A DNA stretch of 64,000 nt from Vulcanimicrobiota bacterium (GCA_027459645.1 DAIDHQ010000028.1:62001-126000); one strand, 5' to 3'. Positions 45,411 through 55,033 are shown, counted from the stretch's first letter. Made by a program: numbers and translations. Notes: generated by a model not told the origin, from the sequence alone.

Positions 45411-46460
45411 ATGGCGCGTCTCGCGAGCATTGCCACGGCCGTCCCGCCGTTCGTCCTCGAACAACAGGACATCGCCGCGCGGGTACGCGCGCAATTCAGT
45501 CAGTCGAGCGTCGTCGAACGCCTCATGCCCGTCTTTGCCAACACGGGCATCGAACGCCGCTATTCGTGCGTTCCCGTCGAGTGGTATTACGAGCCGCACA
45601 CGTGGCGCGATCGCAACACGATCTACCTTCAGCACGCAACCAACCTGCTCGAACGCGCGGCGACCGATGCACTCGCTCGCGCCGGCCGTAGCGTCGATGC
45701 GGTCGATGCAATCGTCGTCGTATCGACGACCGGCATAGCGACGCCCAGCCTCGACGCGCTCTTGATGGAGCGCTTGCCGTTCAAGCGTACCGTGCGCCGC
45801 TTGCCGATCTTCGGACTGGGCTGCATGGGGGGCGCCGTCGGCCTTGCACGCGCGGCCACGATGGCCGACGCCTTTCCGGGTTCGACCGTCTTGCTGCTGG
45901 TCGTAGAATTGTGCGCGCTCTGGTTTCGACGAGACGAACTCACGAAGAGCAACATCGTCGCAACCGCGCTCTTCGGAGACGGCGCTGCCGCTGCGGTTCT
46001 AACCAGCGGCGACGATCGTGGCCCGGCGGTTATGGGTAGCGGCGAGTACACGTTTCCGGGAACGCTCGACGTCATGGGATGGGACGTGGCCGACGACGGA
46101 CTCTCGGCGATCTTCTCGCGCGACATTCCGCATCTGGTGGAGCACGAGTTGCGCGCAATCGTCGATGCGTATCTCGCCGAAGACGGCCTCGCCCGCGCGC
46201 AGATCGATCACTATCTATCGCACCCCGGCGGCACGAAAGTGCTCGACGCCCTGGAATCCGCGTTCGGCGTGCCTGCCGGTTCGCTCCAAGATTCGCGAGC
46301 GGTTCTGACCGCATACGGCAACATGTCGTCGGTCACCGTGTTATTCGTCCTCGAACGCGCGCTACGCGAAGGAGCTCTTTCCCGCGGCGACTGGCGCCGC
46401 GCGCTCGTTTCGGCGATGGGCCCCGGCTTCACGGCCGCGTTCGTCACGCTGGAACGATGA
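45411..46460 (+). CDS. type III polyketide synthase (alkylpyrone synthase, BpsA-like)
   Basis: The 349-aa chalcone/stilbene-synthase-like enzyme has the complete catalytic triad: Cys138 in FGLGCMGG, His271 in YLSHPGGTKVLDA and Asn304 in YGNMSSVTV. Bacterial enzymes of this group extend fatty acyl-CoA with malonyl-CoA to make long-chain alkylpyrones or alkylresorcinols that lodge in membranes. It starts 12 bp after the HiPIP gene and its stop overlaps the methyltransferase start (ATGA), the bpsA-bpsB arrangement known from Bacillus. Confidence 0.93.
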   Translation: MARLASIATAVPPFVLEQQDIAARVRAQFSQSSVVERLMPVFANTGIERRYSCVPVEWYYEPHTWRDRNTIYLQHATNLLERAATDALARAGRSVDAVDAIVVVSTTGIATPSLDALLMERLPFKRTVRRLPIFGLGCMGGAVGLARAATMADAFPGSTVLLLVVELCALWFRRDELTKSNIVATALFGDGAAAAVLTSGDDRGPAVMGSGEYTFPGTLDVMGWDVADDGLSAIFSRDIPHLVEHELRAIVDAYLAEDGLARAQIDHYLSHPGGTKVLDALESAFGVPAGSLQDSRAVLTAYGNMSSVTVLFVLERALREGALSRGDWRRALVSAMGPGFTAAFVTLER

Positions 46461-46957
46461 TTCTTCCGGTCGTACTCGCGCTCGTCGCGCTGCAGCGTAT
46501 CGCCGAAGCGCTTTACGCCGAGCGCAACACGCAACGGCTTCTCGCACGCGGCGGGATCGAAATTGCCCCTCGTCAACACGGCTGGCTCGTGCTGCTGCAT
46601 ACGACGTGGCTGCTTTCGATGGCGTTGTTCGTGCCGTGGTCGACTATACCGAATTGGTGGCTGCTCGGGTTCTACGCCGTGCTGCAACTCGCGCGCGTGT
46701 GGGTGCTCGCGACGCTTGGTCCGTATTGGACGACGAAGATCGTCACGATGCCGGGGACACCGCTCGTTCGCCGCGGTCCGTATCGCTTCATGAAACATCC
46801 GAACTATGCGATCGTCGTCTGCGAGATCGCGGTACTACCGCTCGCCTTTTCGGCGTGGACGATTGCAATCGTCTTTACGATTTTCAACGCCGCATTACTC
46901 GCGTGGCGCATTCGGGCGGAAAACCGCTCACTCGCCGACCGCCCCGTGTCATCCTGA
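46457..46957 (+). CDS. isoprenylcysteine carboxyl methyltransferase-like membrane methyltransferase (BpsB-like)
   Basis: The 166-aa membrane protein has about four helices and the ICMT-like C-terminal SAM and substrate region (LVRRGPYRFMKHPNYAIVVCE, then RIRAENRSL). In B. subtilis BpsB, encoded next to the type III PKS, methylates the alkylpyrone hydroxyl. The 4-nt overlap with the PKS gene supports the same role here. Substrate is inferred. Confidence 0.87.
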   Translation: MILPVVLALVALQRIAEALYAERNTQRLLARGGIEIAPRQHGWLVLLHTTWLLSMALFVPWSTIPNWWLLGFYAVLQLARVWVLATLGPYWTTKIVTMPGTPLVRRGPYRFMKHPNYAIVVCEIAVLPLAFSAWTIAIVFTIFNAALLAWRIRAENRSLADRPVSS

Positions 46958-47095
46958 GCGGAGCGAGTGTCACGCTGAACTTGTCGAAGCGCGACACTCG
47001 CGCAGTCGAAGGACCGATACAGGCCAATCACTCGAGGCGATCCTTCGACTACGCCGACTTGCGCTTTGCGCAACCCGGCTCCGCTCAGGATGACA
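46947..47095. repeat. palindromic intergenic repeat with 16-bp perfect ends
   Basis: The ends TGTCATCCTGAGCGGA (46947-46962) and its exact reverse complement (47080-47095) enclose about 117 bp. Inside, GTCGAAGGA and TCCTTCGAC form another inverted pair. The first copy overlaps the 3' end of the methyltransferase gene by 11 nt. Elements with CATCCTGAGC ends are common as dispersed intergenic repeats in many genomes. No transposase is present. It may fold into a long hairpin between convergent genes. Confidence 0.75.
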
Positions 47096-47118
47096 ATGCG
47101 ATGCGCTGAGCAACCGTT

Positions 47119-47646
47119 TTAGCGTCGCGTCTTTTTCCTCGAGCCGGAGATCGTACCGCGCACCGCTTTCTTACGCGTACTTTTTGCCGGGCCGCCGGCG
47201 GCACGCAGCGCGCGCGCTTTCGACCGCTCCCACGCTTCGCCCATTTCGTCGAGTTCCTCTTTGTCGAGATACTCGTGCGCCAGATCGAACACGGTGGACT
47301 CTTCTTCTTTGATGTGATGCTTTACGCTCTCGCCGAGAACCTGGAGCTCGGCTTTGAACTTCTCGTCCGCCTTGCGGTTCGAAGAGATCATCTCGAGCAA
47401 ATTCTTCGCAACCGCATGCTCGGTGTAGGCCTCGAACATATCGACTTGCTCGTCCGTCTCCTCCACGCGGTCGCGCAGCTCCGAATAGAACAGCCGCTCT
47501 TCGATCGACGTGTGTAAGGACAGCTTTTGCGCAATCTGCCCCGCGAGCTCGCGCAGACGTTCGTCGCCGGGCTCGGACGCCTCGACCTGGTCGAAAAGCT
47601 CCGTAACCTCGCGATGCTCTGACTTGATCGTCTCAAGAACGCTCAC
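47119..47646 (-). CDS. hemerythrin HHE-domain protein
   Basis: I start at the GTG preceded by GGAGG five bases upstream; an ATG further up is part of that ribosome-binding site. The 175-aa product has a hemerythrin-like four-helix bundle with candidate iron ligands in SEHREV, LHTSIEE, TEHAVAKNLLE and HHIKEEESTVFD. These proteins bind a di-iron centre and are linked to O2 or NO sensing and protection. The C-terminus is a Lys/Arg/Ser-rich tail that may bind nucleic acid. It lies directly beside the beta-oxidation operon but has its own ribosome-binding site. Confidence 0.88.
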   Translation of the reverse strand: MSVLETIKSEHREVTELFDQVEASEPGDERLRELAGQIAQKLSLHTSIEERLFYSELRDRVEETDEQVDMFEAYTEHAVAKNLLEMISSNRKADEKFKAELQVLGESVKHHIKEEESTVFDLAHEYLDKEELDEMGEAWERSKARALRAAGGPAKSTRKKAVRGTISGSRKKTRR

Positions 47647-47718
47647 GGCAACCTCCATAATTCCTAGTGGTCGGAATGTACCAAGGTCTTCGCGCGCCCA
47701 AACACCGGCGAACCGCGC

Positions 47719-48906
47719 CTATGCCACTTCGAAGAGACCGGCAGCGCCCATGCCGCCGCCGACGCACATCGTCACCACGACATATTTCACGCCGCGGCGC
47801 TTGCCTTCGATGAGCGCGTGCATGGCCATGCGTGCGCCGCTCATTCCGTAAGGATGGCCGATCGAGATGGCGCCGCCGTCGACGTTGAAGCGGTCGTTCG
47901 GAATGCCGAGGGTGTCGCGGCAATAGACCGTTTGCACGGCGAAGGCTTCGTTGAGCTCCCACAAGCCGATGTCGTCGATCTTCAATCCGTGTTGCTTGAG
48001 CAGCTTCGGCACGGCAAAGACGGGACCGATGCCCATCTCGCCGGGCTCGCAGCCCGCGACCGCAAAGCCGCGGTAGAATCCGAGCGGCTGCAGATTGCGC
48101 TTTTCGGCGAGCTTCGCGTCCATCACGACGACGGCTGCGGCGCCATCCGAAAGCTGCGAGGAATTCCCGGCCGTGATCGACGTCTCTTTGATGCCGGGCA
48201 CGGCACCCTTGAGCTGCGAGAGGCCTTCGAGCGTCGTATCCGGACGATTACCTTCATCCTTCTTGAGCACCGTGTGCTCTTCGCTCACCGCGCCGCTGTC
48301 TTTGTCTTGCACGAACTTCCACGACGGCAGTTCGACAATCTCGGCGCTAAAACGCCCCGCCTCTTGCGCGGCAGCCGTACGCTGCTGACTTTGCAACGCG
48401 TATTCGTCCTGCGATTCGCGCGAGACCTTATACTTCTTCGCCACGTTGTCGGCGGTGTAGAGCATCGGCATGTACACGTCGGGCGTATGACGCAGCAACC
48501 ATTCCTCGGTGTAGAACTTCATGTTGAGTTCGTTCTGCACCATCGAAATCGACTCTACTCCGCCGCCCACGACGACGTCGGCTCCGTCGACCATTACGCG
48601 CTTTGCAGCCGACGCAATGGCATCCAAACCCGACGCGCAGAAGCGGCTGACGGTTTGACCGGAAACGGTGACGGGGCAACCCGCGCGAAGCGCGGCGGTG
48701 CGTCCGATGTTGTTACCGGTCGCGCCTTCGGGCAATCCCGAGCCGATAATGACGTCTTCGATTTCCGCCGGATCGACGCCGGCGCGTTTGAGCGCTTCGG
48801 CGACGACGTGCCCGGCCATCGTGGCGCTGGGCGTTTGGTTAAAAGCACCGCGGAACGCACGACCGATCGGCGTGCGCGCGGCAGAGACGATGGCCGCCTC
48901 ACGCAT
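47719..48906 (-). CDS. fadA: acetyl-CoA acyltransferase (3-ketoacyl-CoA thiolase)
   Basis: The 395-aa thiolase has the acyl-accepting Cys90 ([11 protein letters not shown]), NEAFAVQ, the [10 protein letters not shown] box and the C-terminal CVGGGMG with the second catalytic Cys. It cleaves 3-ketoacyl-CoA to acetyl-CoA and a shorter acyl-CoA, the last step of beta-oxidation. The ATG lies within the last codons of the multifunctional gene upstream (8-nt overlap), so both are co-translated. Confidence 0.93.
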   Translation of the reverse strand: MREAAIVSAARTPIGRAFRGAFNQTPSATMAGHVVAEALKRAGVDPAEIEDVIIGSGLPEGATGNNIGRTAALRAGCPVTVSGQTVSRFCASGLDAIASAAKRVMVDGADVVVGGGVESISMVQNELNMKFYTEEWLLRHTPDVYMPMLYTADNVAKKYKVSRESQDEYALQSQQRTAAAQEAGRFSAEIVELPSWKFVQDKDSGAVSEEHTVLKKDEGNRPDTTLEGLSQLKGAVPGIKETSITAGNSSQLSDGAAAVVVMDAKLAEKRNLQPLGFYRGFAVAGCEPGEMGIGPVFAVPKLLKQHGLKIDDIGLWELNEAFAVQTVYCRDTLGIPNDRFNVDGGAISIGHPYGMSGARMAMHALIEGKRRGVKYVVVTMCVGGGMGAAGLFEVA

Positions 48907-50998
48907 GAACGAGTTCTCCCTGTTTATAATCAGCAAAGGTGCCGCCGCGTTCGGCGATTTCCTTGAGCAGCGGTGCCGGCTCCCAGCCGAACTCACGCAC
49001 GCGGTCGTAGACGTGCTTTACGCCGACTTCATCGGCGTACCACATCGGTCCGCCGTGGTGCGGCGGGAAGCCGTAACCGTAGACGTAGACGATGTCGATG
49101 TCGCCCGGCCGCAACGCGACGCCTTCTTCCAACAGATACGCTCCGCGATTGATCAGCGCGAAGGTCAGGCGATCGAGGATTTCGCGATCCGAAACTTCGC
49201 GCGGCGTGATGCCCGCCTTTTTCGCTTCTTCGGCGAAGAGCGCTTCGATCTCCGGATCGGCGATCGGTTCGCGGCCCTTGCCGACGGCCTTGTCGTACTT
49301 GAAGTATCCGGCCATCGTCTTCTGTCCGAGCCGCTTCATCTCGACCAAACGATCGATGACGTTCGTGCGTCCTTTAGCGATGTCGGGACGCGCCTTAGCG
49401 ATATGCCATGCGACGTCGATGCCGGAAAGATCGCCCATCGCGAACGGTCCCATCGGGAAGCCGAACTTCTTGGCAATCGCATCAATGCGCGCGGGCGAAA
49501 TGCCCTCTTCGGCGAGTTCGCCCGCGGCCTTGGCATAGTCGAAGACCATGCGGTTGCCGATGAACCCGAACGCATTGGCCGAAAGCACCGCGGTTTTCTT
49601 GAGCGTCTTGCCGAGCTTGAACGCCGTCGCGATCGTTTCGGGCGAGGTGTCTTTGCCGCGAACGATCTCGAGCAGCGGCATGATATTCGCCGGCACGAAG
49701 AAGTGCAAACCGATGAATTTGTCCGGACGCTTCGTGACCGATGCCATCTCGTCGATGTCCAGCGTGGAGGTATTCGATGCGAGGATGCCCTCGGGCTTGA
49801 CGATCGTATCGAGCTTCTTGAAGACGTCCTTCTTGACGTCCATGTTTTCGAAGACCGCTTCGACGACGACGTCCGCATCGGCAAGCTCTTCGTATTCGTG
49901 CGTGAACTGAATCGACTGGCCGAGCTTCCACGCGTCTTCCTGCGTCATGCGGCCCTTCTGGACTTGATACATGAACATGCCGAAGACCGTTTGCTTCGCC
50001 TTCTCGACCGCTTCTTCGTTCGAATCGATGACCGTGACGGGAATGCCGGCCTGCGCGAAGGTAATCGCGATGCCGGTGCCCATCGTACCGGCGCCGATCA
50101 CGCCCGCCTTTTTCACCTCGAGCGGTTTTGCTGCGGGAAGGCCCGGAATCTTCGCGAGCTCGCGTTCTGCAAAGAACACGTGGCGCAGCGCAAAGGAGGG
50201 TTGGGAACGCGCGAGCTCTTCGAAGAGCCGCGCTTCGCGCGCGAGGCCGAAGGCAAAGGGCAGTTCGAACGCAGCTTCGACCGCGTCGATCAATTTGTGC
50301 GCGGCAAGTCCGCCGTTGTTCTCCGGCGGCACCATCTTGTGCGCTTGCGAGACGACGAACGGTTCGGCTTGCGGCGTGATGCCTTTGCCGAGTTCCACCT
50401 TGCGCGCCGAGATGCGCCGCTTCGGCGGAGCGCTCTGCGCGAGCTTCACGACGGCGTCCAGGACGTTGCCCTCGACGACTTCGTCGACGATGCCCTTCTC
50501 TTTCGCCTCGTCCATCTTGACGTTGCGGCCCTTGAGCATCATGTCGAGCGCATCTTGTGCGCCGACCAAGCGCGGCAGGCGTTGCGTGCCGCCCGCTCCC
50601 GGCAATAAGCCGAGTTTGATCTCCGGCAGACCGACGCGCGCCTTTGCATCGGCAACGCGGTAGTCGCAGGCGAGTGAGAGTTCCAGACCCCCGCCGAGCG
50701 CGTTCTTTTCGATCGCAGCGACGAAGATCTTATCGCTGCGTTCGACGGCTGCGATCACATCGCGAATCGTGCGCGTCTCCGGGGTCGGTTCGATCGAGAA
50801 GTCGTTGATGTCTGCGCCGGCCGAGAAGATGCCGTTAGCGCCCGTAAAAACCACCGCTTTGACGCCGGCATCGGCCGTTGCGGCTTCGACGATGGGGAGC
50901 AGTTCGCCCGAAAGTGCGAACGAAAGGGAGTTGACGGGCGGATTATCGAGGGTGATAATCCGCACGCCGTCACGATCTTCGGTACGAATGAACGCCAT
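48899..50998 (-). CDS. fadJ: multifunctional enoyl-CoA hydratase / 3-hydroxyacyl-CoA dehydrogenase
   Basis: The 699-aa fusion has an N-terminal crotonase domain with [22 protein letters not shown] and [17 protein letters not shown] (the two catalytic Glu), then an NAD-binding domain with [19 protein letters not shown] and the dehydrogenase catalytic His in GLHFFVPAN, then a C-terminal dimerisation part. It hydrates enoyl-CoA and oxidises the product in beta-oxidation. Without FadB-type isomerase residues checked, FadB and FadJ cannot be told apart with certainty. It starts 3 nt after the acyl-CoA dehydrogenase. Confidence 0.93.
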   Translation of the reverse strand: MAFIRTEDRDGVRIITLDNPPVNSLSFALSGELLPIVEAATADAGVKAVVFTGANGIFSAGADINDFSIEPTPETRTIRDVIAAVERSDKIFVAAIEKNALGGGLELSLACDYRVADAKARVGLPEIKLGLLPGAGGTQRLPRLVGAQDALDMMLKGRNVKMDEAKEKGIVDEVVEGNVLDAVVKLAQSAPPKRRISARKVELGKGITPQAEPFVVSQAHKMVPPENNGGLAAHKLIDAVEAAFELPFAFGLAREARLFEELARSQPSFALRHVFFAERELAKIPGLPAAKPLEVKKAGVIGAGTMGTGIAITFAQAGIPVTVIDSNEEAVEKAKQTVFGMFMYQVQKGRMTQEDAWKLGQSIQFTHEYEELADADVVVEAVFENMDVKKDVFKKLDTIVKPEGILASNTSTLDIDEMASVTKRPDKFIGLHFFVPANIMPLLEIVRGKDTSPETIATAFKLGKTLKKTAVLSANAFGFIGNRMVFDYAKAAGELAEEGISPARIDAIAKKFGFPMGPFAMGDLSGIDVAWHIAKARPDIAKGRTNVIDRLVEMKRLGQKTMAGYFKYDKAVGKGREPIADPEIEALFAEEAKKAGITPREVSDREILDRLTFALINRGAYLLEEGVALRPGDIDIVYVYGYGFPPHHGGPMWYADEVGVKHVYDRVREFGWEPAPLLKEIAERGGTFADYKQGELVHA

Positions 50999-51001
50999 GA
51001 T

Positions 51002-52822
51002 TTACGCCGTCGCCATCGCTTTCCGGTCGAGTTCGAATGCTTCTTCGGGCAGCGCCATAACGTCGCCGGAACCGTCGATGATCTGACGCTTGTACCACGC
51101 GCCCTGCGTGAGCGCGTGCGACGCGAAGAACTTCGCGGTCGTGATCTTCGCCGGGTAGAACGCGTCCTTGTCGCCCGCGGCGATCTTCTCGGCCGCGACC
51201 TTTGCGGCGCGCAGCATCTGGTAACCGCCGGCGGTGATGCCCCACAACTTCAGATACGGAACCGAACACGCGAACGCTTTGCGCAGATCGCCCATCGCGT
51301 TCATGCCGATCCACTGCGAGACTTCCGCCAGCGTCGCGATCGACTTGAGCACGCCGTCGGCGATCGCTTTGACGTCGGCGTTCTCGTGCTGCGCCGCATC
51401 CTTGGCAAACTTCTCCATCTCTTTGATGACGGTCGTCGCCGTAGAACCCATGTCGCGGATCAGTTTGCGGCCGACGAGATCGAGCGCCTGAATGCCGGTC
51501 GTGCCTTCATAGATCGTCGTGATGCGCACGTCACGGTACTGCTGCGCGATGCCGGTCTCTTCGACGTAGCCCATGCCGCCGAAAATCTGCAGCGCCGTGG
51601 AGCACAGCTCGACGCCCGTCTCGGTGCACCAGCCTTTAACGACCGGAATCATCAGCTCGACGAATGCCTTGTGCTTCTTTCGCACGGCTTCGTCGGGATG
51701 ACGGTTCGCGAAGTCGAGCGAGGCCGCGGTCACATACGAAAGCGCGCGCATCGCTTCGAGGTTGGCCTTCTGCCACATCAGCATGCGGCGCACGTCGGGG
51801 TGCTGGATGATGCGCACCGGCGTCTTGTCGCGCGTCGCCGCATCGGACATCTGCACGCGTTCCTTCGCATATTCCAGCGAATGCTGGTACGCGCGGTCCG
51901 CAACAGCGTAGCCTTGCACGCCGACCGAGAAGCGCGCGGCGTTCATCATGATGAACATGTACTCGAGACCGCGATTGGGTTCGCCGACCAGGTAACCGAC
52001 GGCGCCTTTGCCCTTCTCGCCGAACTTCATCGTGCACGTCGGGTTGCCGTTGATGCCGAGCTTGTGTTCGATGCCCGCGCAGATGACGTCGTTGGGACCC
52101 GTGATCTTGCCGGCGTCGTCGACGAGCATCTTCGGCACGATAAAGAGCGAGATACCCTTCGTGCCTTCCGGCGCGTCGGGCAGACGTGCGAGCACCAAGT
52201 GCACGATGTTCTCCGCCATGTCGTGCTCGCCGAACGTGATGAAGATCTTTTCGCCGGTAAGCAGATAGTGGTCGCCTTCGGGAACGGCCTTCGTACGCAC
52301 TTGCGCGAGATCCGAACCGGCTTGCGGCTCGGTGAGATTCATCGTGCCCGTCCACTTACCCGAAACGAGGTTCGGAATCCACTTATGCTTCTGTTCGTCG
52401 CTGCCGACCAGCTCGATCGCTTCGATCGCGCCTTGGTTGAGCAGCGGGCCGTTCGCAAAACCGATGTTCGAGGCGTTCCACATTTCGAGCGTCGGGCCGA
52501 GCAATAGTTGCGGCAGCCCTTGACCGCCGAACTCGTCGGGAACGGGAAGTCCGATCCAGCCTGCGTCGGCGAATTTCTTGTACGCTTCCTTGAAGCCGGT
52601 CGGCGTCGTCACCTTGCCGTTGTCGAACGTGCAGCCTTCTTTGTCGGCCACCTGGTTGAGCGGATCGAGAACTCCGGTTGCAAACGCTCCCGCTTCTTCA
52701 AGAATCGATTCCCACACGTCGCCGGTCTCTTCGAAACCCGGTAACTTGGCGACCTCGTCGATGCCTGCAAGTTCTTTCAACACGAATTGCATGTCGCGCA
52801 ATGGGGCGTTATAGGTGCTCAT
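51002..52822 (-). CDS. acyl-CoA dehydrogenase (long, about 600-aa type)
   Basis: The ATG at 52822 follows GGAGAGA; the product is 606 residues. Signatures are MNLTEPQAGSDLAQVRTKA (FAD and substrate binding), GEKIFITFGEHD, and YEGTTGIQALDLVGRKL with the catalytic-base Glu. A C-terminal helical domain of about 130 residues is typical of the large family members. It makes the first step of acyl-CoA beta-oxidation and passes electrons to ETF. Together with the two genes downstream it forms a complete cycle, although no acyl-CoA ligase is present. Confidence 0.93.
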   Translation of the reverse strand: MSTYNAPLRDMQFVLKELAGIDEVAKLPGFEETGDVWESILEEAGAFATGVLDPLNQVADKEGCTFDNGKVTTPTGFKEAYKKFADAGWIGLPVPDEFGGQGLPQLLLGPTLEMWNASNIGFANGPLLNQGAIEAIELVGSDEQKHKWIPNLVSGKWTGTMNLTEPQAGSDLAQVRTKAVPEGDHYLLTGEKIFITFGEHDMAENIVHLVLARLPDAPEGTKGISLFIVPKMLVDDAGKITGPNDVICAGIEHKLGINGNPTCTMKFGEKGKGAVGYLVGEPNRGLEYMFIMMNAARFSVGVQGYAVADRAYQHSLEYAKERVQMSDAATRDKTPVRIIQHPDVRRMLMWQKANLEAMRALSYVTAASLDFANRHPDEAVRKKHKAFVELMIPVVKGWCTETGVELCSTALQIFGGMGYVEETGIAQQYRDVRITTIYEGTTGIQALDLVGRKLIRDMGSTATTVIKEMEKFAKDAAQHENADVKAIADGVLKSIATLAEVSQWIGMNAMGDLRKAFACSVPYLKLWGITAGGYQMLRAAKVAAEKIAAGDKDAFYPAKITTAKFFASHALTQGAWYKRQIIDGSGDVMALPEEAFELDRKAMATA

Positions 52823-52847
52823 TCGAAGCTTTCTCTCCTCCGCTCGT

Positions 52848-53249
52848 TTAAGCGGCGTCAGTGTGGTCGTAGAGTTCGCGTCGCAGCCGGGCAATCGATC
52901 CGGCCAACGTGTCGAGATAGGGCAACATTCCTGATTTAATGCGCTCGAGTCGCGCGCGGCCTTCGTTCGTAATGGCATAGAACCGCCGCGAACGCTTGGT
53001 GGGATGCTCCCACTCTCCGGTGATAAAGCCGCGCTCCTCGAGCCGGCGTAGTAGGGGATAGACGGTATTGGTGTTCACGGCCAGCAAACCCGCGCAAAGC
53101 CTCTCGATCCGCGCCATCAGACCCGACCCGGTGTCGGGCTGGGCGGCTAAAAGATGCAGCACCAAGACCGGGAAGAGGGTCTTAGACTTGACGGGACCTT
53201 GAACGAGGCTCTCGGCGAGCGCCGAGTGAGCCGGTGCGACCTTGGCCAT
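52848..53249 (-). CDS. PadR-family transcriptional regulator
   Basis: The ATG at 53249 gives a 133-aa product with the PadR winged helix (TVYPLLRRLEERGFITGEWE, then RRFYAITNEGRARLE) and a C-terminal dimerisation helix. It is the first gene of the beta-oxidation operon, 25 nt ahead of the acyl-CoA dehydrogenase, and probably controls it. An AT-rich palindrome lies just upstream. The ligand may be an acyl-CoA or another lipid signal; this is inferred. Confidence 0.9.
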   Translation of the reverse strand: MAKVAPAHSALAESLVQGPVKSKTLFPVLVLHLLAAQPDTGSGLMARIERLCAGLLAVNTNTVYPLLRRLEERGFITGEWEHPTKRSRRFYAITNEGRARLERIKSGMLPYLDTLAGSIARLRRELYDHTDAA

Positions 53250-53262
53250 GATAGATAGAATA

Positions 53263-53278
53263 TTATTAAAACTAATAA
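53263..53278. promoter_or_regulatory. AT-rich palindrome upstream of padR, candidate operator
   Basis: TTATTA-AAAC-TAATAA is a perfect 6-bp inverted repeat 14 bp upstream of the PadR start, within an unusually AT-rich stretch of a GC-rich region. It lies in the divergent gap to the cytochrome c gene and could be an autoregulatory site or promoter part. Confidence 0.45.
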
Positions 53279-53361
53279 GCCCGCAAAATGCAAGACTTTC
53301 CGACCTTCGTCGGGGCCTGTCTTGCTTGGTGGGTGCTCTAGAAGGGGGACTGCGCTCCAGT

Positions 53362-53820
53362 ATGATTCGTTCGTCGCTCTTGGCCCTCGCGGCCGCCATC
53401 GCGTTTGCCGGCTGCAGCTCTGGCTCCGGCCAGCAAGCCAAAGCCACACCGTCCCCGCGGGCTACGACCGCTGTGTCAGCCATCCAGAACGGCCGCCTGA
53501 TTTATCTTACGGGAAAGGACAGCCGGGGAGTCCAGATCACCGCCCGGCCACCGGCGATGTTTCCGCGATGTGCCGCCTGTCACCGGGCGAACGGAGCCGG
53601 CGGAATGAAACTGCCGGGCGGGGTCGTGAGCGCAGATCTACGTCACAAGGCGCTCGTGGCGGAGCAGAAGCACCCCTATACGTTGGCTCTTTTGGAGCGC
53701 GCGATCTCGACCGGCATCGACGACGACGGTGAGCCGCTCAATCCGGTCATGCCGCGCTGGAAATTATCGCCGCGGGACCTACACGACGTTTCCTTATACG
53801 TTTTGACGCAACTCCATTAG
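53362..53820 (+). CDS. cytochrome c lipoprotein
   Basis: The 152-aa product has a lipoprotein signal peptide with lipobox FAGC, a short Ser/Thr/Pro spacer, and a single cytochrome c-like domain with heme motif CAACH and a possible axial Met in NPVMPRW. It would sit on the periplasmic face of a membrane and carry electrons. The ribosome-binding site (GGGGGA) is 13 bp away, which is long. It is divergent from padR and convergent with the 52-aa gene. Confidence 0.8.
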   Translation: MIRSSLLALAAAIAFAGCSSGSGQQAKATPSPRATTAVSAIQNGRLIYLTGKDSRGVQITARPPAMFPRCAACHRANGAGGMKLPGGVVSADLRHKALVAEQKHPYTLALLERAISTGIDDDGEPLNPVMPRWKLSPRDLHDVSLYVLTQLH

Positions 53821-53838
53821 GGCTGCGCCTCGGGACGA

Positions 53839-53997
53839 TCAGGCCAGCCGATTCACGCTGCTGCCGATCAGCGGTTCGTCTCCGTCGTTTGTAATGCCGG
53901 CGGAGGCTTCTTTTAACGCCTCTTGCTGCGACGCGACGAGCGTCTGAACGGACGGCGCCTGAGGCGTAGAAGAAGGAGTGACGCTCGAGATGTTCAT
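53839..53997 (-). CDS. 52-aa protein of unknown function
   Basis: The ATG at 53997 has a very good AAGGAG site six bases upstream. The product is soluble, Ser/Thr/Ala-rich (TPQAPSVQTLVASQQEALKE) with no Cys, hydrophobic helix or signal peptide. It is 13 bp downstream of the AI-2E-type permease gene and probably co-transcribed with it. I cannot assign a family. Confidence 0.6.
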   Translation of the reverse strand: MNISSVTPSSTPQAPSVQTLVASQQEALKEASAGITNDGDEPLIGSSVNRLA

Positions 53998-54010
53998 GCA
54001 AGCTCCTTGA

Positions 54011-55033
54011 TTAGTCGGTATTGACACTATCGGCCGCTTCTCTCACCCGCACCACGTCCGGCACGTAAGCTTCACGATGCGACGCCCGACGCAGTTCGAG
54101 CGGTTCGACCCAAAGAACGCGAACCAGCGCCAGCACCGCTGCGACGAGCGGCGCCGCGAGCATGAGGCCTAACGCTCCCGCCCCTAAGCCCAGCGCAATC
54201 TGCGCCGCGAGCGTGAGAATGGGCGGTAACCGTACGATTCGGCGCTCCAGCAACGGCGCGACGATGAAGTCGTCCAGAATGTGGACGATGACGTACATCA
54301 CGACGACGGCTGCAGCGAGGCGCGGGTTCTGCGCGAACGCCAAAACGACGGCAGGAAGCGCCGCAATAAAGGCGCCGATGTTCGGAACGAACGCGAGCAC
54401 TGCGGCAAGTACGCTGAGCGCTCCGGCAAGGGGTACGTGCAAGATGAGCAAGCCGACCCACACCAAGGCTCCCGTGGTAACCATCGAAAGGATGCGCGCG
54501 AAGAGCCACAAGCGCAACGTTGCAAGCGTTCGATGAAGAGCTTCGTTCGTTCGCTCGCGGTACGACGGCGGCACCAAAGACAGAAATCCGCGTCGATAGA
54601 GATCGGGTTCCAACGCGCCGGCGATGGCGACAAAGGCACCGCCAAACAGGGCCACCAGGATCGCTGTTGCATCGTTAAGCGCTTGCGCGGTACGTGACGC
54701 GATGGCGGCTGCATACGGCATCAACGGCGTAGCATCGATCTCGGCGAGCACCTTGCTCGCGGCAGGGCCAAAGAGATCGCGGAGTTGCGCGGCTTGCAAC
54801 GCAATCGGAGGGCCGGCGAACGAAACGGCGAGTACGACGGCCGCGAACGCCAGCACGACGCTTACCCATACCGACGCGACCCACGGTATATGCATCACGC
54901 GGCGAATGAAGCCAGCGATCGCGCACAACCCGATGCCCGCCAGCCAACCTGCGAAGAGCAAGAGCAGCGTCGAACGCAGCAGCCAGGCGACGAACGCTAG
55001 AACGACGAGGACGATGACGGTTGAGGCGCGCAC
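54011..55033 (-). CDS. AI-2E/PerM-family membrane protein
   Basis: The GTG-started 340-aa protein has about eight helices with the family arrangement: two N-terminal helices, a long periplasmic-type middle segment (PPIALQAAQLRDLFGPAASK), then the cluster with FVPNIGAFIAALPAVVLAF and DDFIVAPLLERRIVRLPP. The family includes AI-2 exporters, Na+/H+ antiporters and proteins of unknown role, so no substrate is claimed. The gene diverges from the stress-protein gene across 166 bp. Confidence 0.87.
   Translation of the reverse strand: MRASTVIVLVVLAFVAWLLRSTLLLLFAGWLAGIGLCAIAGFIRRVMHIPWVASVWVSVVLAFAAVVLAVSFAGPPIALQAAQLRDLFGPAASKVLAEIDATPLMPYAAAIASRTAQALNDATAILVALFGGAFVAIAGALEPDLYRRGFLSLVPPSYRERTNEALHRTLATLRLWLFARILSMVTTGALVWVGLLILHVPLAGALSVLAAVLAFVPNIGAFIAALPAVVLAFAQNPRLAAAVVVMYVIVHILDDFIVAPLLERRIVRLPPILTLAAQIALGLGAGALGLMLAAPLVAAVLALVRVLWVEPLELRRASHREAYVPDVVRVREAADSVNTD

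Noticed and set aside
46947-47095. The palindromic repeat considered as a miniature transposable element
   Set aside because: No target-site duplication is visible and no related transposase is in the window, so only a repeat is claimed.
47818-52507. Several long plus-strand open frames opposite the beta-oxidation operon
   Set aside because: Antisense shadows caused by high GC at third codon positions; the minus-strand products have complete catalytic motifs.
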